Positions 49,101 to 56,248 of a stretch of 64,000 bases of DNA are shown here, piece by piece; positions within the stretch are counted from its first letter, which is position 1, and each line of letters opens with the position of its first letter. The DNA comes from Toxorhynchites rutilus septentrionalis. Its lineage: Eukaryota; Arthropoda; Insecta; Diptera; Culicidae. The stretch lies in contig NC_073744.1 of the NCBI RefSeq assembly GCF_029784135.1, positions 14,178,929 through 14,242,928 of the forward strand. The letters run 5' to 3'. Below the pieces are notes generated by a model. That model was given only the letters and a program-made list of their open reading frames with translations. It made no database searches and had not been told where the DNA came from. The position numbers were made by a program, and so were the translations under genes.

Positions 49101-51808
49101 GACGATCCTGCCAGACTGCTGAATTTTCAGCAGAAATTCTGCATATTCTGTTCTTTACTGAGGAACACACCGCAAGTGAGTTGTCTAATAAAAGGTGAAA
49201 TTTTGTGAAAAAGTCGGAGTCGTAAACATGATCCGGAAAGTGAGAAGGATGGCCGCTGATCAATCGCCATCGCTGTCGTAAGCAGTGATGCCAGGTAATT
49301 TTTTAGAATGTCTTTCGCATGATACGAGAAGAATGTCCTCAAATGTCTTCATAATCGTATCGGAGGAAACTGAAATTCATGACTTGTTTTTGAACAGAGT
49401 TTGAGAGAATATTTAATGTTTGAAGTTTATTTCAATAAATTTGAGCAAAAGATGCATTACGCGGCTGCGAACTGTATTTTATGAGCTTAGAAATGATGGT
49501 TGACTTGATGGACCGTTGACTGAGTGAATATAACCCCAGTTCTTCCAAAAAAAAACGGAACGATGATATATCATATTGTTCATTTCAGCTTTGTGGTCTT
49601 GGTTATGACTCGGACCATATCCGTAGGACTTTTTATTGAAACGATGTGTAACTGAAAAATTTTCGATTTGTGAAGTGGTCGTTTGAAAAATATAGGTTAA
49701 TCTGTTTTATGGTATGGGCCCAATAATAAAAGTACAGTATCGCAATCATTCAGGCTCTCGAGTGCAAGTGAACTGGTGTCTTCTAGAGACAGTGTGTATT
49801 GAGACCGCTGGAAGTTTAAGGTGGACGTCGCTTTGTTATTGAATTCATTCCATATGCTTGTAGATTTTCTGTTTGGAGAGGTTTGAAAGAGGCAAGTGAA
49901 TGACCCTGGGACGGGAGGCTCCATTGATTACTGGGAACAGAAGAGACGGGTTACACTGATGAAAGAGCGAGCGAATGACACTGAGACGAAAGCCCTCCTT
50001 TTTTGACGTTGTTTTTGACCAATGGTTGGAGTTTCATGGTGGTAGGATCCTCCAGAGGTCCAGGTGCGCTATCATACTGAAATGTGTTCACATATCTCAT
50101 AGTGTCTTCACAAAATCAAGTGTCCTCACAGTGAGTCAAATTATTATTTGTCAATTAAATTATTTGCGGATCGGGACGACCGCTCAGAAAAAGTACGGCT
50201 CGAGACAACCGTATGAAAAAAATATAATGGTAAGAGTGCGGTTCGGGACGACCGCGCAGAAAAAGTACAGCTCGGGACGACCGTATGGAAAAAAATATAA
50301 TGGTAAGAGTGCGGATCAGTTCGACCGTGCTGTGTAAAAATGGAAGTAAAATGATTTGTGGATCGGAACGACAGCTCAGAAAAAGTACGGCTCGAGACAA
50401 CCGTATGAAAAAAATATAATGGTAAGAGTGCGGTTCGGGACGACCGTGCTGTGTAAAAATGGAAGTAAAATGATTTGTGGATCGGAACGACAGCTCAGAA
50501 AAAGTACGGCTCGAGACGACCGTATGAAAAAAAAATAGTAAGAGTGCGGATCGGGACGATTGTGCTTTGTAAAAATGGAATTAAAATTATTTGCGGATCG
50601 GGACGACCGCGCAGAAAAAAGTACGGCTCGAGACGACCGTATGAAAAAAAATTAATGGTGAGAGTGCGGATCGGGACGACAGGTGCAAATGGAAGTGAAA
50701 TTATTTGCGTATCGGGACGAACGCGCAGACAAGTACGGCTCGGGAAGAAGGGAAGAAATTAGTCGGCATCCAAAAGTCGGTCATCCGTAGCACCTGGGCG
50801 ATTGTCCAACAATTTCTCGGTAAGGACTAAAACAGCACGAGCATGCAGATACGTGCATTCCGCAGAGCCTAGTTCCCCTTTGGCATTCAGAAGCCCGGGG
50901 GCAGGTGAATATTCTGGCTAGGTTAAGAAGTGAGATAAATCTGCCAAAAAAAAAAAATTAATTAAGTTGCACGTATTGCACGTTGCACGAACCATTTCGA
51001 TATAGCCATGATATAATTTGGCTGAAATTTTCATCGCATCCAGTGAAAAACAAGATTTTTTATGAAATATGGAATATTTTTATGCTAATTCAAATCGATG
51101 AAATATAACAACTCAAAACACACGCCGAAGGAACAAAAAACTAATTCAAAACAGAAGAAAGAAGAGGCCAAATAATGTGGAAAGTGTAGTACAGGAGGGA
51201 ATAGGTAAAACTTAGGATTATTAAATAAGAGAACAAGAGAAGAAATAGAAGCATTAGCGAAAAAATTTAAAGAAGAAGGTGAGCAGAGCCCAAGAACAAG
51301 AAAAGTTCAATAACTTTGTTATTGTGCAGATTCGATCATATGCGCAGAAGGATTTTTTTTCATCAAATATCATCTCCAGAAAGATAAATTTCCATGTCGA
51401 TTGTTTCTTAAATATTTTGATACAAAAATGTACACTTAAAACAATGGTTTATGATAAAAGCCATTGGTAAAGGGAGATGAAGATTTCGAAAATGACATCA
51501 ACTAAGAAGTTCCTCTTTTTAACTATTTTTAAAGCTTGTTGACATCGCAGCTCTGGATAGTGTTTAAATTCTTTTTCTCAAACAAAGTACGTGACATTTG
51601 AAGCACGGGGCAAAGATGAACACAAATCAAAACACACTTACCCTCTGATTGCTGGACAGTGGCAACCCGTTGACGTATTCCGCCACCGTTTGCGTCGTCT
51701 TCCAGATCAGACTGTCCACCAGCGAGCGTTCGTTCACTCCGGGGCAGCTGAGTGTGATGTTTCCACCTGCCAGCGCAATGTACTTCACCACCGGTATGCT
51801 TTCAATAT
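15922..51808 (-). CDS. Ig/FN3 single-pass adhesion protein (10 exons, 5' partial)
   Basis: Exons, in transcript order: 51808-51642, 44383-44257, 44164-44041, 39628-39447, 35796-35609, 25208-25094, 24346-24140, 16800-16406, 16347-16205 and 16141-15922. All introns are GT-AG and all phases agree, giving 621 residues. The order is an Ig domain (1-97; C21, W35, DTAEYSC at 74-80), FN3-1 (about 99-199), FN3-2 (200-300), FN3-3 (301-402), FN3-4 (403-503), a membrane span (525-547) and a cytoplasmic tail (549-621) with a Gln/His run. Several N-x-S/T sites lie in the ectodomain. Family knowledge: such proteins act at the plasma membrane in cell recognition and axon guidance. The layout resembles insect proteins annotated as Ig-like and FN3 domain-containing; the exact orthologue is not recognised. 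The signal peptide and any earlier Ig domains lie upstream. There is no kinase or phosphatase domain in the tail. Confidence 0.93.
16205..16347 (-). CDS. Exon i: juxtamembrane and transmembrane segment
   Basis: It begins after a 58-nt intron. After the juxtamembrane sequence VTLQANCDQQQPP the membrane helix runs from residue 525 to 547: LIVLAGAVICC followed by FGLLLVILAIVL. It ends WK, with the lysine codon split by donor GTAAGC. It fixes a type I topology with the Ig/FN3 part outside. Confidence 0.93.
16406..16800 (-). CDS. Exon h: end of FN3-3 and all of FN3-4
   Basis: It completes a Lys codon and continues LKPFTDYRIIVAAFT, the FN3 tyrosine-corner motif that finishes FN3-3. A whole FN3-4 follows: GPSAPKFINLTCYSED, ALFLAWRIP, HYIVSYRN and TDATYELKVRAASI. 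Three glycosylation sites (two NLT and one NAS) are visible. It ends in phase 0 at donor GTATG. Confidence 0.95.
17425..17815 (-). mobile_element. Helitron-like non-autonomous element
   Basis: On the minus strand it begins TCTATATATATAAAAATGG at 17815, has a (CTGT)n seed, two copies of the ~140-bp inner unit (ctcgagtaatgcagaaattt), and ends GGCAAACTT...GGGTTAGCTAG at 17425. TC start, CTAG end, no inverted termini and no target duplication are the Helitron signature. It is 391 bp and codes for nothing. Confidence 0.75.
18857..19600 (+). repeat. MITE of the 'tcccgagactat' family (one end eroded)
   Basis: The left end acagccatttcatgtcaaac matches the reverse of the right end of the 63.1-kb copy (ggtttggcatggaatggctg). 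The body shares ttggtcccgagactatgaaa and the sentence about ggttcagtagttcaaaag. The right terminus was not found. Confidence 0.65.
20006..20628. mobile_element. 623-bp MITE with TA target duplication
   Basis: TIRs read CCGTTCTGAATCATATTTCG at the left and the near-exact reverse complement (ending ATGATTCAGAACGA) at the right. TA flanks both sides (20004-20005 and 20629-20630). The inside repeats ttcggacac. TA duplication and this motif suggest mobilisation by a pogo or other Tc1/mariner transposase. Confidence 0.75.
21000..21309 (+). mobile_element. 3' part of another Helitron-like element
   Basis: Ends with ttttgggcggaacgaagttt followed by gcggggtcagtta, the usual 3' hairpin region with an eroded CTAG. 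The body (tcttgaacgagaattgtgtc, tctattagaagatcaatcaa) matches the reverse of the complete 61.3-kb copy. Confidence 0.65.
21310..22520 (+). mobile_element. Helitron-like element with ~140-bp tandem units
   Basis: Starts TCTATATATATATAAATGG, carries a (CTGT)n seed, then about six copies of a ~140-bp unit (ctgcattactcgagaatta ... ggcatgtggaggttttaggg ... ctctctaaggggggctgcca) with gradual divergence, and ends TTTGCCGGGTCAGCTAG. Tandem inner units and a microsatellite near the 5' end are known from DINE-1/Helentron-type elements. Confidence 0.78.
22521..23076 (+). mobile_element. Two nested Helitron-like copies
   Basis: A start-like tatataaataaaaatg lies at 22521 and a second start (tctatataaataaaaaag) at about 22838. 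The only proper 3' end is tcaccgggtcagctag at 23076. The first copy thus lost its 3' end to the second, or the pair arose by a tandem insertion. The inner phrase cggaaaattcggaaaattg is shared with 57.9-58.6 kb and 61.7-61.8 kb. Confidence 0.65.
23610..24037 (-). mobile_element. SINE, copy 2 (5' truncated) with 14-bp target duplication
   Basis: AAAAAACTCATATT occurs on both sides (23596-23609 and 24038-24051), which proves retroposition. On the minus strand the copy starts CTCAGGGCCCCC, so the tRNA-like head is missing. Body and A-rich tail match the other copies. It sits in the right arm of the 7.3-kb composite and so is younger than that arm. Confidence 0.85.
24140..24346 (-). CDS. Exon g: first part of FN3-3
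   Basis: It completes the Val codon and reads PSKPRNLSTLEITSTTIRIS, then WQEPERKNG and GYRVYYVYQNQT. These are the FN3 strand-B tryptophan and the G-Y-x-V-Y strand C. It ends at donor GTAAGT with one base. The 7.3-kb intron that follows is almost wholly one insertion. Confidence 0.94.
24347..25093 (-). other. Unique intron between exons f and g
   Basis: 747 nt with canonical ends and no member of the repeat families. It is GC-richer than most of the window. Confidence 0.6.
25094..25208 (-). CDS. Exon f: second half of FN3-2
   Basis: It starts in phase 0 (SHEIHNLETYTQYLVSIQ), with the FN3 L-x-x-Y-T-x-Y pattern and the V-x-N-x-x-G-x-G-P-P end of strand F/G. The donor is GTAAGC and one base of a Val codon is left over. 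A 10.4-kb intron lies on its 5' side. Confidence 0.92.
25209..27360 (-). other. Unique part of a 10.4-kb intron
   Basis: Mostly single-copy. It contains a short CA-rich run (25339-25363), a C run with a G run 20-30 bases later (26083-26121) that could pair, and from 26590 a relic of the 'gacacgaccgc' element family (cttataactcgaacatttct, cccaacacagacttcaaagc). Confidence 0.45.
29333..29970 (+). repeat. MITE of the 'tcccgagactat' family, split by a SINE
   Basis: The left piece (gcgcccttggtcccgaaaccg, 29337 onward) and the right piece (atatcgaccctataaatcgg with tccagtagtttaaaa) are joined by deleting 29388-29816 and one target copy. The outer termini were not resolved. Confidence 0.65.
29388..29816 (+). 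mobile_element. tRNA-derived SINE, copy 3, with 13-bp target duplication
   Basis: AAATACAATCAAT flanks both ends (29375-29387 and 29817-29829). The head GGAGGTCTTCGTAGCCTAAT carries a perfect polymerase III A box (TAGCCTAATTGG, 29399-29410). The B box (near GAGTTTATAAC) is eroded. The body matches copies 1 and 2 (ttacgcctaaatggctactg, tcggctctgttacagctg), and the end is A-rich. The A box in place of a tRNA D-arm marks it as tRNA-derived. Confidence 0.88.
30388..30660 (+). mobile_element. mariner-like terminal fragment, copy 1
   Basis: Starts TTAGGTTGGGGAAAGTAATC after TA, the usual mariner terminus, and runs in parallel with 47420-47650 (ctttatttaatatgcttcgg, atgcctctctcat, tcttgatcccaat). 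There is no opposite TIR or transposase frame, so it is a truncated copy. Confidence 0.65.
31618..31633 (+). promoter_or_regulatory. Histone-type 3' mRNA stem-loop inside a repeat
   Basis: GGCCCTTTTCAGGGCC fits the metazoan replication-dependent histone stem-loop consensus at every position (six-pair stem, four-base loop TTTC), with AAAC before and ACCA after as in real histone genes. The inverted partner near 27515 reads GGCTCTTTTCAGGACC on the minus strand, with one stem pair broken. No histone reading frame is recognised upstream, so this is a captured 3' end or a chance match. Confidence 0.6.
31766..32040. other. Short A+T-rich spacer between inverted repeats
   Basis: No recognised content. 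Confidence 0.3.
32045..32790. repeat. Inverted copy of the 13.5-14.25 kb element
   Basis: It matches the reverse complement of 13500-14250 over its length: tttttgacgtagaactacgt, aaacaggtcacgttttta, cgaatcggaaattctctaag, atttacggtttccc and cgtacttttaaactgagagg. Small insertions separate the copies. It lies in the 10.4-kb intron while its partner is downstream of the gene. Confidence 0.75.
32791..35608 (-). other. Mostly unique sequence at the 5' half of the intron
   Basis: After some A-rich decay products (32940-33130) and a ttcggac-type relic (33320-33420), the stretch 33750-35600 looks single-copy and GC-richer. It has (CA)n at 34252-34273, (GA)n at 34972-34988 and (CT)n at 35449-35464. No exon signal fits the gene's phase. 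Confidence 0.45.
35609..35796 (-). CDS. Exon e: first half of FN3-2
   Basis: The acceptor is ATATACAG and the donor GTAAAA. It encodes PTGKPVTTIA, then SLYISWKPPPPD and LGYRITFRTRD, which is strands A to C' of an FN3 fold. It ends in phase 0 after a glutamate. The upstream 3.65-kb intron is mostly A/T-skewed satellite. Confidence 0.93.
35797..36160 (-). other. Intron sequence next to exon e
   Basis: Acceptor side of the 3.65-kb intron. No repeat or coding signal is recognised. Confidence 0.4.
36161..38159. repeat. Degenerate 'gaaaatcgaaaaatt' satellite with strand switches
   Basis: Nearly pure A/T with scattered tcg. Blocks rich in A (36161-36420, 36640-37195, 37500-38159) alternate with blocks rich in T (36420-36610, 37196-37480). 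The T blocks read as the complement of the A blocks (gaaatcgatttgattaa against its reverse), so the block pairs could fold back. Similar sequence occurs at 41270-41600, 57430-57900 and 58590-59040. Confidence 0.7.
38160..38536 (+). repeat. Octamer array (TTCAAAAA)n with an inner heptamer block
   Basis: Some 35 near-perfect copies of the 8-mer lead into about nine copies of the 7-mer TTCAAAA (38440-38500), then back to the 8-mer. Single changes mark copies near 38384 (tattc) and 38410 (ttaaa). Confidence 0.95.
38537..39446 (-). other. Unique intron sequence near exon d
   Basis: Normal base composition returns at about 38570. No repeat family or exon-like frame in phase is seen. It contains the donor side of exon d. 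Confidence 0.45.
39447..39628 (-). CDS. Exon d: second half of FN3-1
   Basis: The acceptor is CTTACAG and the donor GTAAGC. It contains the FN3 hallmark LLPFTVYSFRVIAINELG, in which the tyrosine-corner Y and the strand-F RVIA motif are clear. It begins by completing the split Arg codon and ends with one base of the next Val codon. Confidence 0.93.
39629..40740 (-). other. Unique intron sequence 5' of exon d
   Basis: No repeats are recognised in the acceptor half of the 4.4-kb intron, up to the terminal fragment of the 7.3-kb element family at about 40741. Confidence 0.45.
40741..40840. repeat. Terminal fragment of the long-TIR element family
   Basis: ctttcattcgaataaaaaaa, then ttttgtcgatttcatttgga and attactcat, match the outer end of the 16.8-24.1 kb element. 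An (AAAT)n run follows at 40851-40881. It shows that this terminus is dispersed. Confidence 0.65.
40970..41960. mobile_element. MITE complex with 'cgcggactcgattatataca' termini
   Basis: Termini actgtatataatcgagtcca (near 41225) and tgtataattgagtccgcgct (near 41930) face each other. An inner part (41700-41830) has ggcttatttcaagaagaaat, and the flank 40970-41160 matches 54280-54480 in reverse. The family also occurs at 54.0-57.0 kb and 59.3 kb. The terminal motif resembles Tc1/mariner-type ends. No transposase. Confidence 0.6.
41961..44040 (-). other. Unique intron sequence 3' of exon c
   Basis: The donor half of the 4.4-kb intron. From 42360 on it is GC-richer and repeat-free, including a (CTG)n-like run at 43631-43647. 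Frames at 42365-42955 are open on both strands but have no splice or family support. Confidence 0.45.
44041..44164 (-). CDS. Exon c: first half of FN3-1
   Basis: It is separated from exon b by a 92-nt intron and completes the split Asp codon. It opens with the proline-rich start typical of an FN3 strand A (DVPDPPGRP), followed by SVHLSWAHSQD with the conserved tryptophan. It ends in phase 2 at donor GTAAGC. Confidence 0.93.
44257..44383 (-). CDS. Exon b: second half of Ig domain
   Basis: It starts in phase 0 after TGCAG and joins the previous exon as SSNQR-ITLLPDNFS. It holds the diagnostic DTAEYSC motif with the second Ig cysteine. It ends at donor GTATGT with one base of a split Asp codon. 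The intron on its 5' side is 7.26 kb long and contains the hAT element. Confidence 0.93.
44891..47331 (+). mobile_element. hAT transposon, decayed, with 8-bp target duplication
   Basis: CTTTAAAT flanks both sides (44883-44890 and 47332-47339). The ends read CTGGGGTTCCCC and, in reverse, GAGGGGTTCTCAAAC, the usual hAT (Charlie-like) terminus. Between them, plus-strand fragments such as RSTKATAVITNVLEDSQHEE (about 45530-45590) and LLIREYVSDGKISVDRLNEF (about 46690-46750) look like ZBED-type hAT transposase, broken by many stops. 2441 bp. It cannot make protein and sits in the intron between exons a and b. Confidence 0.8.
47420..47650 (+). mobile_element. mariner-like terminal fragment, copy 2
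   Basis: TTAGGTTGGGGAAAAAGTAA follows TA; the body parallels 30388-30660. Its end was not found. It lies only 80 bp from the hAT element. Confidence 0.65.
47651..48490. other. Decayed sequence with a CAG/CAA-rich minus-strand stretch
   Basis: At 47695-47815 the minus strand encodes a broken Gln-rich run (SEQQQLQQAPQQIQ, then a stop), perhaps a remnant of a retroelement ORF1. The rest shows two copies of a phrase (cctcgtcatgcttatgggtt, tcgctatgtttatggattta) about 120 bp apart. Confidence 0.35.
48538..49100 (+). pseudogene. Non-LTR reverse transcriptase C-terminal relic, frameshifted
   Basis: The first frame reads YKYLEFRQLTGIRHSDIKTE, RLNCVLRTFLNAGNKVRAIN, TFAAPLLTFNFGVVKWSKTD and LEDIERRMRKAF, the thumb and connection region typical of a widespread non-LTR family. 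Near 48845 the frame shifts to VPLPRKGGGLGIVDVSALC, AQVRQLRKYFAERVNQNALY and RAVC, which continues the same protein. Catalytic motifs upstream and the 3' end are missing. No product is expected. It differs clearly from the LINE at 6-9.6 kb. Confidence 0.8.
49101..50160. other. Intron sequence without recognised content
   Basis: No family repeat or coding fragment recognised. A short direct repeat relates 49918-49990 (gggaggctcc, gagcgaatgacactgagac) to the sequence just before it (gtgaatgaccctgggac). Confidence 0.35.
50162..50750 (+). repeat. Minisatellite with 'cgggacgaccg' core (unit ~119 bp)
   Basis: About five units, each with the parts gcggatcgggacgaccg, cagaaaaagtacggctcgag, acaaccgtatgaaaaaaata and taatggtaagagtgcgg. 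Half-units alternate, so a ~60-70-bp periodicity is also visible. The core nearly pairs with its own neighbour (cggtcgtcccga). Weak frames across it merely repeat the unit. Confidence 0.88.
50751..51641 (-). other. Intron sequence 3' of exon a
   Basis: Mostly unrecognised. 51295-51480 matches the inner part of the 40.97-kb and 54.3-kb MITE family (aacaataactttg-like, catatgcgcagaaggatttt). Confidence 0.4.
51642..51808 (-). CDS. Exon a: first half of Ig domain
   Basis: The acceptor is TTTGCAG before 51808 and the donor GTAAGT lies at 51641-51636. The exon starts with two bases of a split codon and then has 55 whole codons, ending SSNQR in phase 0. It carries the first Ig cysteine (TLSCPG) and the core tryptophan (SLIWK), with one glycosylation site (NIT). 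The preceding exon is not in the window, or was not recognised in the 12 kb to the right. Confidence 0.9.
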
Positions 51809-54010
51809 CTGCAAATGGAAACAAGATAATGATGAGGAGAAGAATAATACAGAAGAAAAAATTGTTGGAAATTTAATTCGCTGAGCAATCGTAAATTAGG
51901 GAAAAGACACACTTTCTGCGATACTTTTCGATCCACCAACTTCAATCTCGGGAGTGGAAGGAAGGAATTTTTTCCACGTTCCTACCACGAATTGATTTTA
52001 AAAATAGAGCAAAATTCGACACGTTTCCAAAGGGAGAGAGAGAATCTCGATGGGGAATGCGCCCGTCAGGAGCGGAAGCAAATGGAACAGAATTGATCAT
52101 GATTGCTTTTTTCATCGTCATCGACATCGCTCTCTTCCACTTCCGATTCGATTCCGGAAAGACAGTCGCCCGGTTTCTTCGCCATCATGATTAAACTTTT
52201 TACTTCCATTTCTGCGAAGGCGTTGAATCATTCAGCAGGGAATACTGATTATTGTAAAGTAATAGCGTTTCATTTTCGAAATTACTCCGGAAGCATTTGT
52301 GATGGAAGAGACAATTGTGTATTTTTTTCCGGCACAGAGTTGTGTTCAAGTGCTCCGTTCCCTGGGGGGAAACGAGGGACACGTTGTACTGATGTTCTGA
52401 AAGCTGCCAACTATAGCGTTCTTCGTGCCGAAACTTTCGGTACCCAAAATACTTAACCTTTTTTTTTCTACGAAACGCCACTCTTTTGCTGTCTGGTTCT
52501 TTCGGGGTGGTCTGTTTTCTACCACCCAGCTCATAATCGTTGAGCATTTGGCTGAGAACACTCGGCGAAATCTCAACCATGACTAATTAGAATAAATCTG
52601 CATTTATATTAATTTACGACTAGATTAGCTGGCTGGCTGGTTGAGCCGGAGGTTAAAAACGGGTTTATTTCCGTTCCGGTCAACTCCTACCGAACCCTTC
52701 CGCCACCATTGGCGGCGCGTTCGTTTGCTGCCAAAACCGACGGAATTATTCCAATTAAATCTTGTTGAAACCATCCAGGACAAGCTCTCGCACAAGGCGA
52801 AACTAATAGAATTAGGCTCTCGGAGGAAAGCAAAAAAAAAAAACGTAAAAACAGCACTGGTTTTCGGTCTTTTCCGGCAAACTATAACCATCTCTAATCC
52901 TCGTGATTTTAATCGCGATAAAAAATGTCTACTACCGAAAGTAGGTAAACAGTTTCGCCCCGGGCAGACACACGATAAGGACAGGGGGAAATTCACCCTT
53001 TTTCCGTTAGTTGGTAATAGGGGTCATAACAGGCGAGCATACATAAAACTTATCAACTACAACCCACCATCCGTTTATCGGATATTCTATCAAGGTCAAA
53101 AGTGACAAAACAATGTGTATTTTCTTGGCCGAGGAAAGCAAGGGGAGGAAACCTTTTTTTTTCCTCCGGCCCATGACTGGTCTGGTCCCACAGGGACAAC
53201 GGAACTCCGAAGGGGAGGACACTCGAACAGGACAGTGTGACACAGTGTGGGGCGAAGGAAAGGAGCCTTGAAACCCACATCAAAGATCGCCCTTCAGAAT
53301 AAACAGATAGTGACAAACCAGAAAAACAAGAGTGGTGGGAAAATCTCTAACCATGACAGGAATTTATTCAACCATTGTTTATTTTGTGTTTTTTGGTAAC
53401 ATTTTTTTTATCCACACCGAAGGATGGTTCGGTTCGCACCAAGGACAAATATTACAAAAGGGAGACTTACAGTTTTTTTTTGTGTGCTGACCTCTTCGCT
53501 ATATATTTGTGTACTGAGTGTGTTCTGAACGTGCTTCATTTGGTTTATTGCCGATAACGAAACGAGGTCGATCGAGATGATTGGGGGAGGGTGTCTGCCC
53601 CCGATTTGGTTGTAATCTCGTCGAGACGAGCGCGAGTGATGGTAGGTGAGGTGAGAAACCAATATTCATTCCGAGAAAAGTTGTGACAGCAAGCGAAGAT
53701 AACATGATAATCGAGAGAAATTTTAAATATTTTTTCAAAATAGGCGGACACAAAATATTCATGCATCTCGTAGAGATCCGTGAACTTAGTGCTTGTCATC
53801 AAGAGTATGAAAGCAGCGTCGTCTTAGAACAAAATTAACAATTTGAGGATAGTATATTGAGATTATGAACTTATTGATCATTTCACCGTTTGACTGCCAT
53901 CGAGCTTCTATTGTTTCATGTTAACATTTTTGACTTCGCACTTTTCAACGTAGAATTTCGTCTTTAGGGAACAAAGCGTACAAATCGAAAAATACCTAGA
54001 TTTTATCGCT
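51809..54010 (-). other. Unique sequence 5' of exon a
   Basis: GC-richer, repeat-free DNA that begins with the acceptor of exon a. Several open frames (52200-52580, 52625-52996, 52641-53105) lie on both strands, but none has a domain, signal peptide or splice sites in phase with exon a. It may hold intronic control elements. Confidence 0.45.
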
Positions 54011-54600
54011 TATTGCGCATCCATTCATCGATGGATTTAATAAATTTTTGCACCAATCAATCACAGGATGGACTCGATTATGTACCGTCTCCGATTTTTT
54101 TTTCACTGTGTATAATCGATTCAAAAAAATTTTTTTTTATTTGTTTTTTATACACATATACAGCGCGGACTCGATTATATACAGTTTTAGATTTCTTTTC
54201 ACTGTATATAATCGAATCCTGTATATAATCGAGTCGAAAAAAAAATTTTATATTTGTTTTTTTTGCATGTATTTTTCGATTTTTGAAAATAAAAGATGAA
54301 TTTAATTCTTGATTCATCCCTTTAAAGTCAGAAAATACCTTTCTCACATGAAACAAATAAATTTATCCAAATTCTCTCAGGAGGTGATAGACGATCATAG
54401 TTGATGAAAAAATCCTCCTACGCATAAGTTCGAATTTCAACAATAACAGAGTTATAGAAGTTTTTTTTTTGTTCAAACTGGCTCTACATTAAAAAGTACG
54501 CTACGGAAGACTATTATGTTGCTTCTATTTGAACGATGAGAAAATTTAGTACATGATATAGTAATGGAACAACTAAATTAACGGATTTGAATAACATTTT

Positions 54601-56248
54601 GAGCTTCAGCTTGAGCTTGAGCTTGGGTAGACTGTACAATTCGTAGTTGCTCTCCGTGATTGACCTGAACCAACCAAATTGCACAAAGAACACACAGAAT
54701 GACGCTTGGGACTAGCATATCATTCTCTCGTTGTGCAATTTTCGGTGATTCGAGCTTTAAATGGTCAATAACGACGCCGGCCACGTCCTTACAGTCACCA
54801 GGGGAAGGGAAGGAATGTTAGTATGATATTCGCCGCCCGAAGGCCAGAAGGGTCGCCTCTATAGCGTGGTTCCCTAGCGTTTATCATGGAAGGGATAGTT
54901 GTTAGTAGGAACGGTTAAGAAAAATCAGGATTCACTGCGGTAAGTGATGTGATTCTAAAAACGTGAACTCTCAACTATTCGGCGAAATGAGTTTTGAAGA
55001 AAATATGCATTCTTATCGAACCGGTCATGCATTTTGTTATTCATCGTGCGTAAGACCAAGGATATTTTTCCTGACCTGAGAAGGTCATAAAAAACTCCTT
55101 TAAAAACTCTCGATCTATATATTTTTATTTAATCGAGGAGACTACAGTTATTTTTGGCAACCTGGGAAGGTCGCTATGAAACCCTTTTAGTATTCCTCTA
55201 ATCGACGATATATTCTTAACCTGAGAAGGTCACCGAGGAAATTCTTTTAACTCGCTATACTGACTGTGTATTTCGATGTTCGTCAATTGTATTATCTTTT
55301 AAAATAGAAAAATATAAAATTAGAGAACTGAAGAATGGAAGAATTTATGATATTAAGAATCTATGGATTTAAGAATTTATGAACTTATTAAATTATGATT
55401 TTTTTTGAATTTATTAATTTACGAATCTATGATTCAATGAATCCATGAATCCACAAATCCATGAATTCATGAATCCATGAACTCACGAATCCATGAATCC
55501 ACGAACCCACGAACCCACGAATCCACAAATCCACGAATCAACAAATTCACGAATTTATGAGTTTTTTTATTTCTTTATTTTTATCTAACTTTATCATGTT
55601 TTTCATTTATATATTATTTATAATTACAACATGTATTATATTAAATGAATATGAATAATAAATATAACATGCAGTTTATAAAATAAATCTAAAATAAAAT
55701 AAAGCATGTTTAGAATGGGTATGAATTGTGTTGAATTGGTTTAATCGATTATTTAAAAATAAATTGAAAATTAAGAAATTAATTAGAAAATGAATGAATT
55801 TCAATCTGCTGGATTGTGTGGATTGATTACAAAATATAACTAGGCCCAACAGCGAAATCAGTTGACAGTAGAGTTCATAAATGTTTTGGGCTCAGTGTCG
55901 AAGAGCTGCTTGTAAATAAGTAGCGACGAAGATGGCAAAACATATAGTAAACAAAGCAGGCCGCCACTCTATCAGACGTGCAAATGCCAATTTTTTCTCC
56001 GAACTGCTGCTGCTACCAAACCAACACTGGTTGCACCAGACACCCTTTCTCCACTATTCTATTTACTCATTCTCTCGCTCACTCTAATTTTTAGATTTTT
56101 AGCCCAATAGAAAACTCTAACAAATTGTGTACATCAATTATCAGATTGAGCCAAAACACGTTTAGACATGTATGACGACGGAGAATTAACCAAACGGGGA
56201 GCGAATAAAAACACCTCCTCACCCGACGACTGCTCGATCGAAACTCCC
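54601..56248 (-). mobile_element. Non-autonomous LINE derivative with 19-bp target duplication
   Basis: CGGATTTGAATAACATTTT occurs at 54582-54600 and again at 56249-56267. On the minus strand the insert starts GGGGAGTTTCGATCGAGCAG and ends in a (CAAGCT)n tail. The variable-length duplication and simple-repeat tail mark target-primed retroposition of an I/R1/LOA-type LINE. The 1.65-kb body has no reverse transcriptase. The middle (55300-55700) is A/T-rich with an ATGAATCC array. It seems to be a 5' UTR joined to a 3' UTR. The 3' part (54620-54900) looks well preserved. Confidence 0.8.
55428..55560 (+). repeat. ATGAATCC-type tandem repeat
   Basis: Variants of ATGAATCC / ACGAATCC / ACGAACCC repeat head to tail about 15 times inside the LINE derivative. 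Confidence 0.85.

Noticed and set aside
50162..50750. Possible CRISPR-like array (regular repeats with spacers)
   Set aside because: Units are tandem without unique spacers of constant size, the genome is eukaryotic, and there are no cas genes.
52200..53105. Several overlapping frames of 117-154 residues on both strands
   Set aside because: No family motif, no splice sites in phase with exon a, and open frames overlap on both strands, which fits GC-richer non-coding DNA.
54578..54784. Minus-strand frame with a signal-peptide-like segment (MLVPSVILCVLCAIWLVQV), a tempting first exon for the adhesion gene
   Set aside because: It lies wholly inside the retroposed LINE derivative bounded by the 19-bp duplication, has no donor in the phase needed by exon a, and ends in the element's tail repeat.
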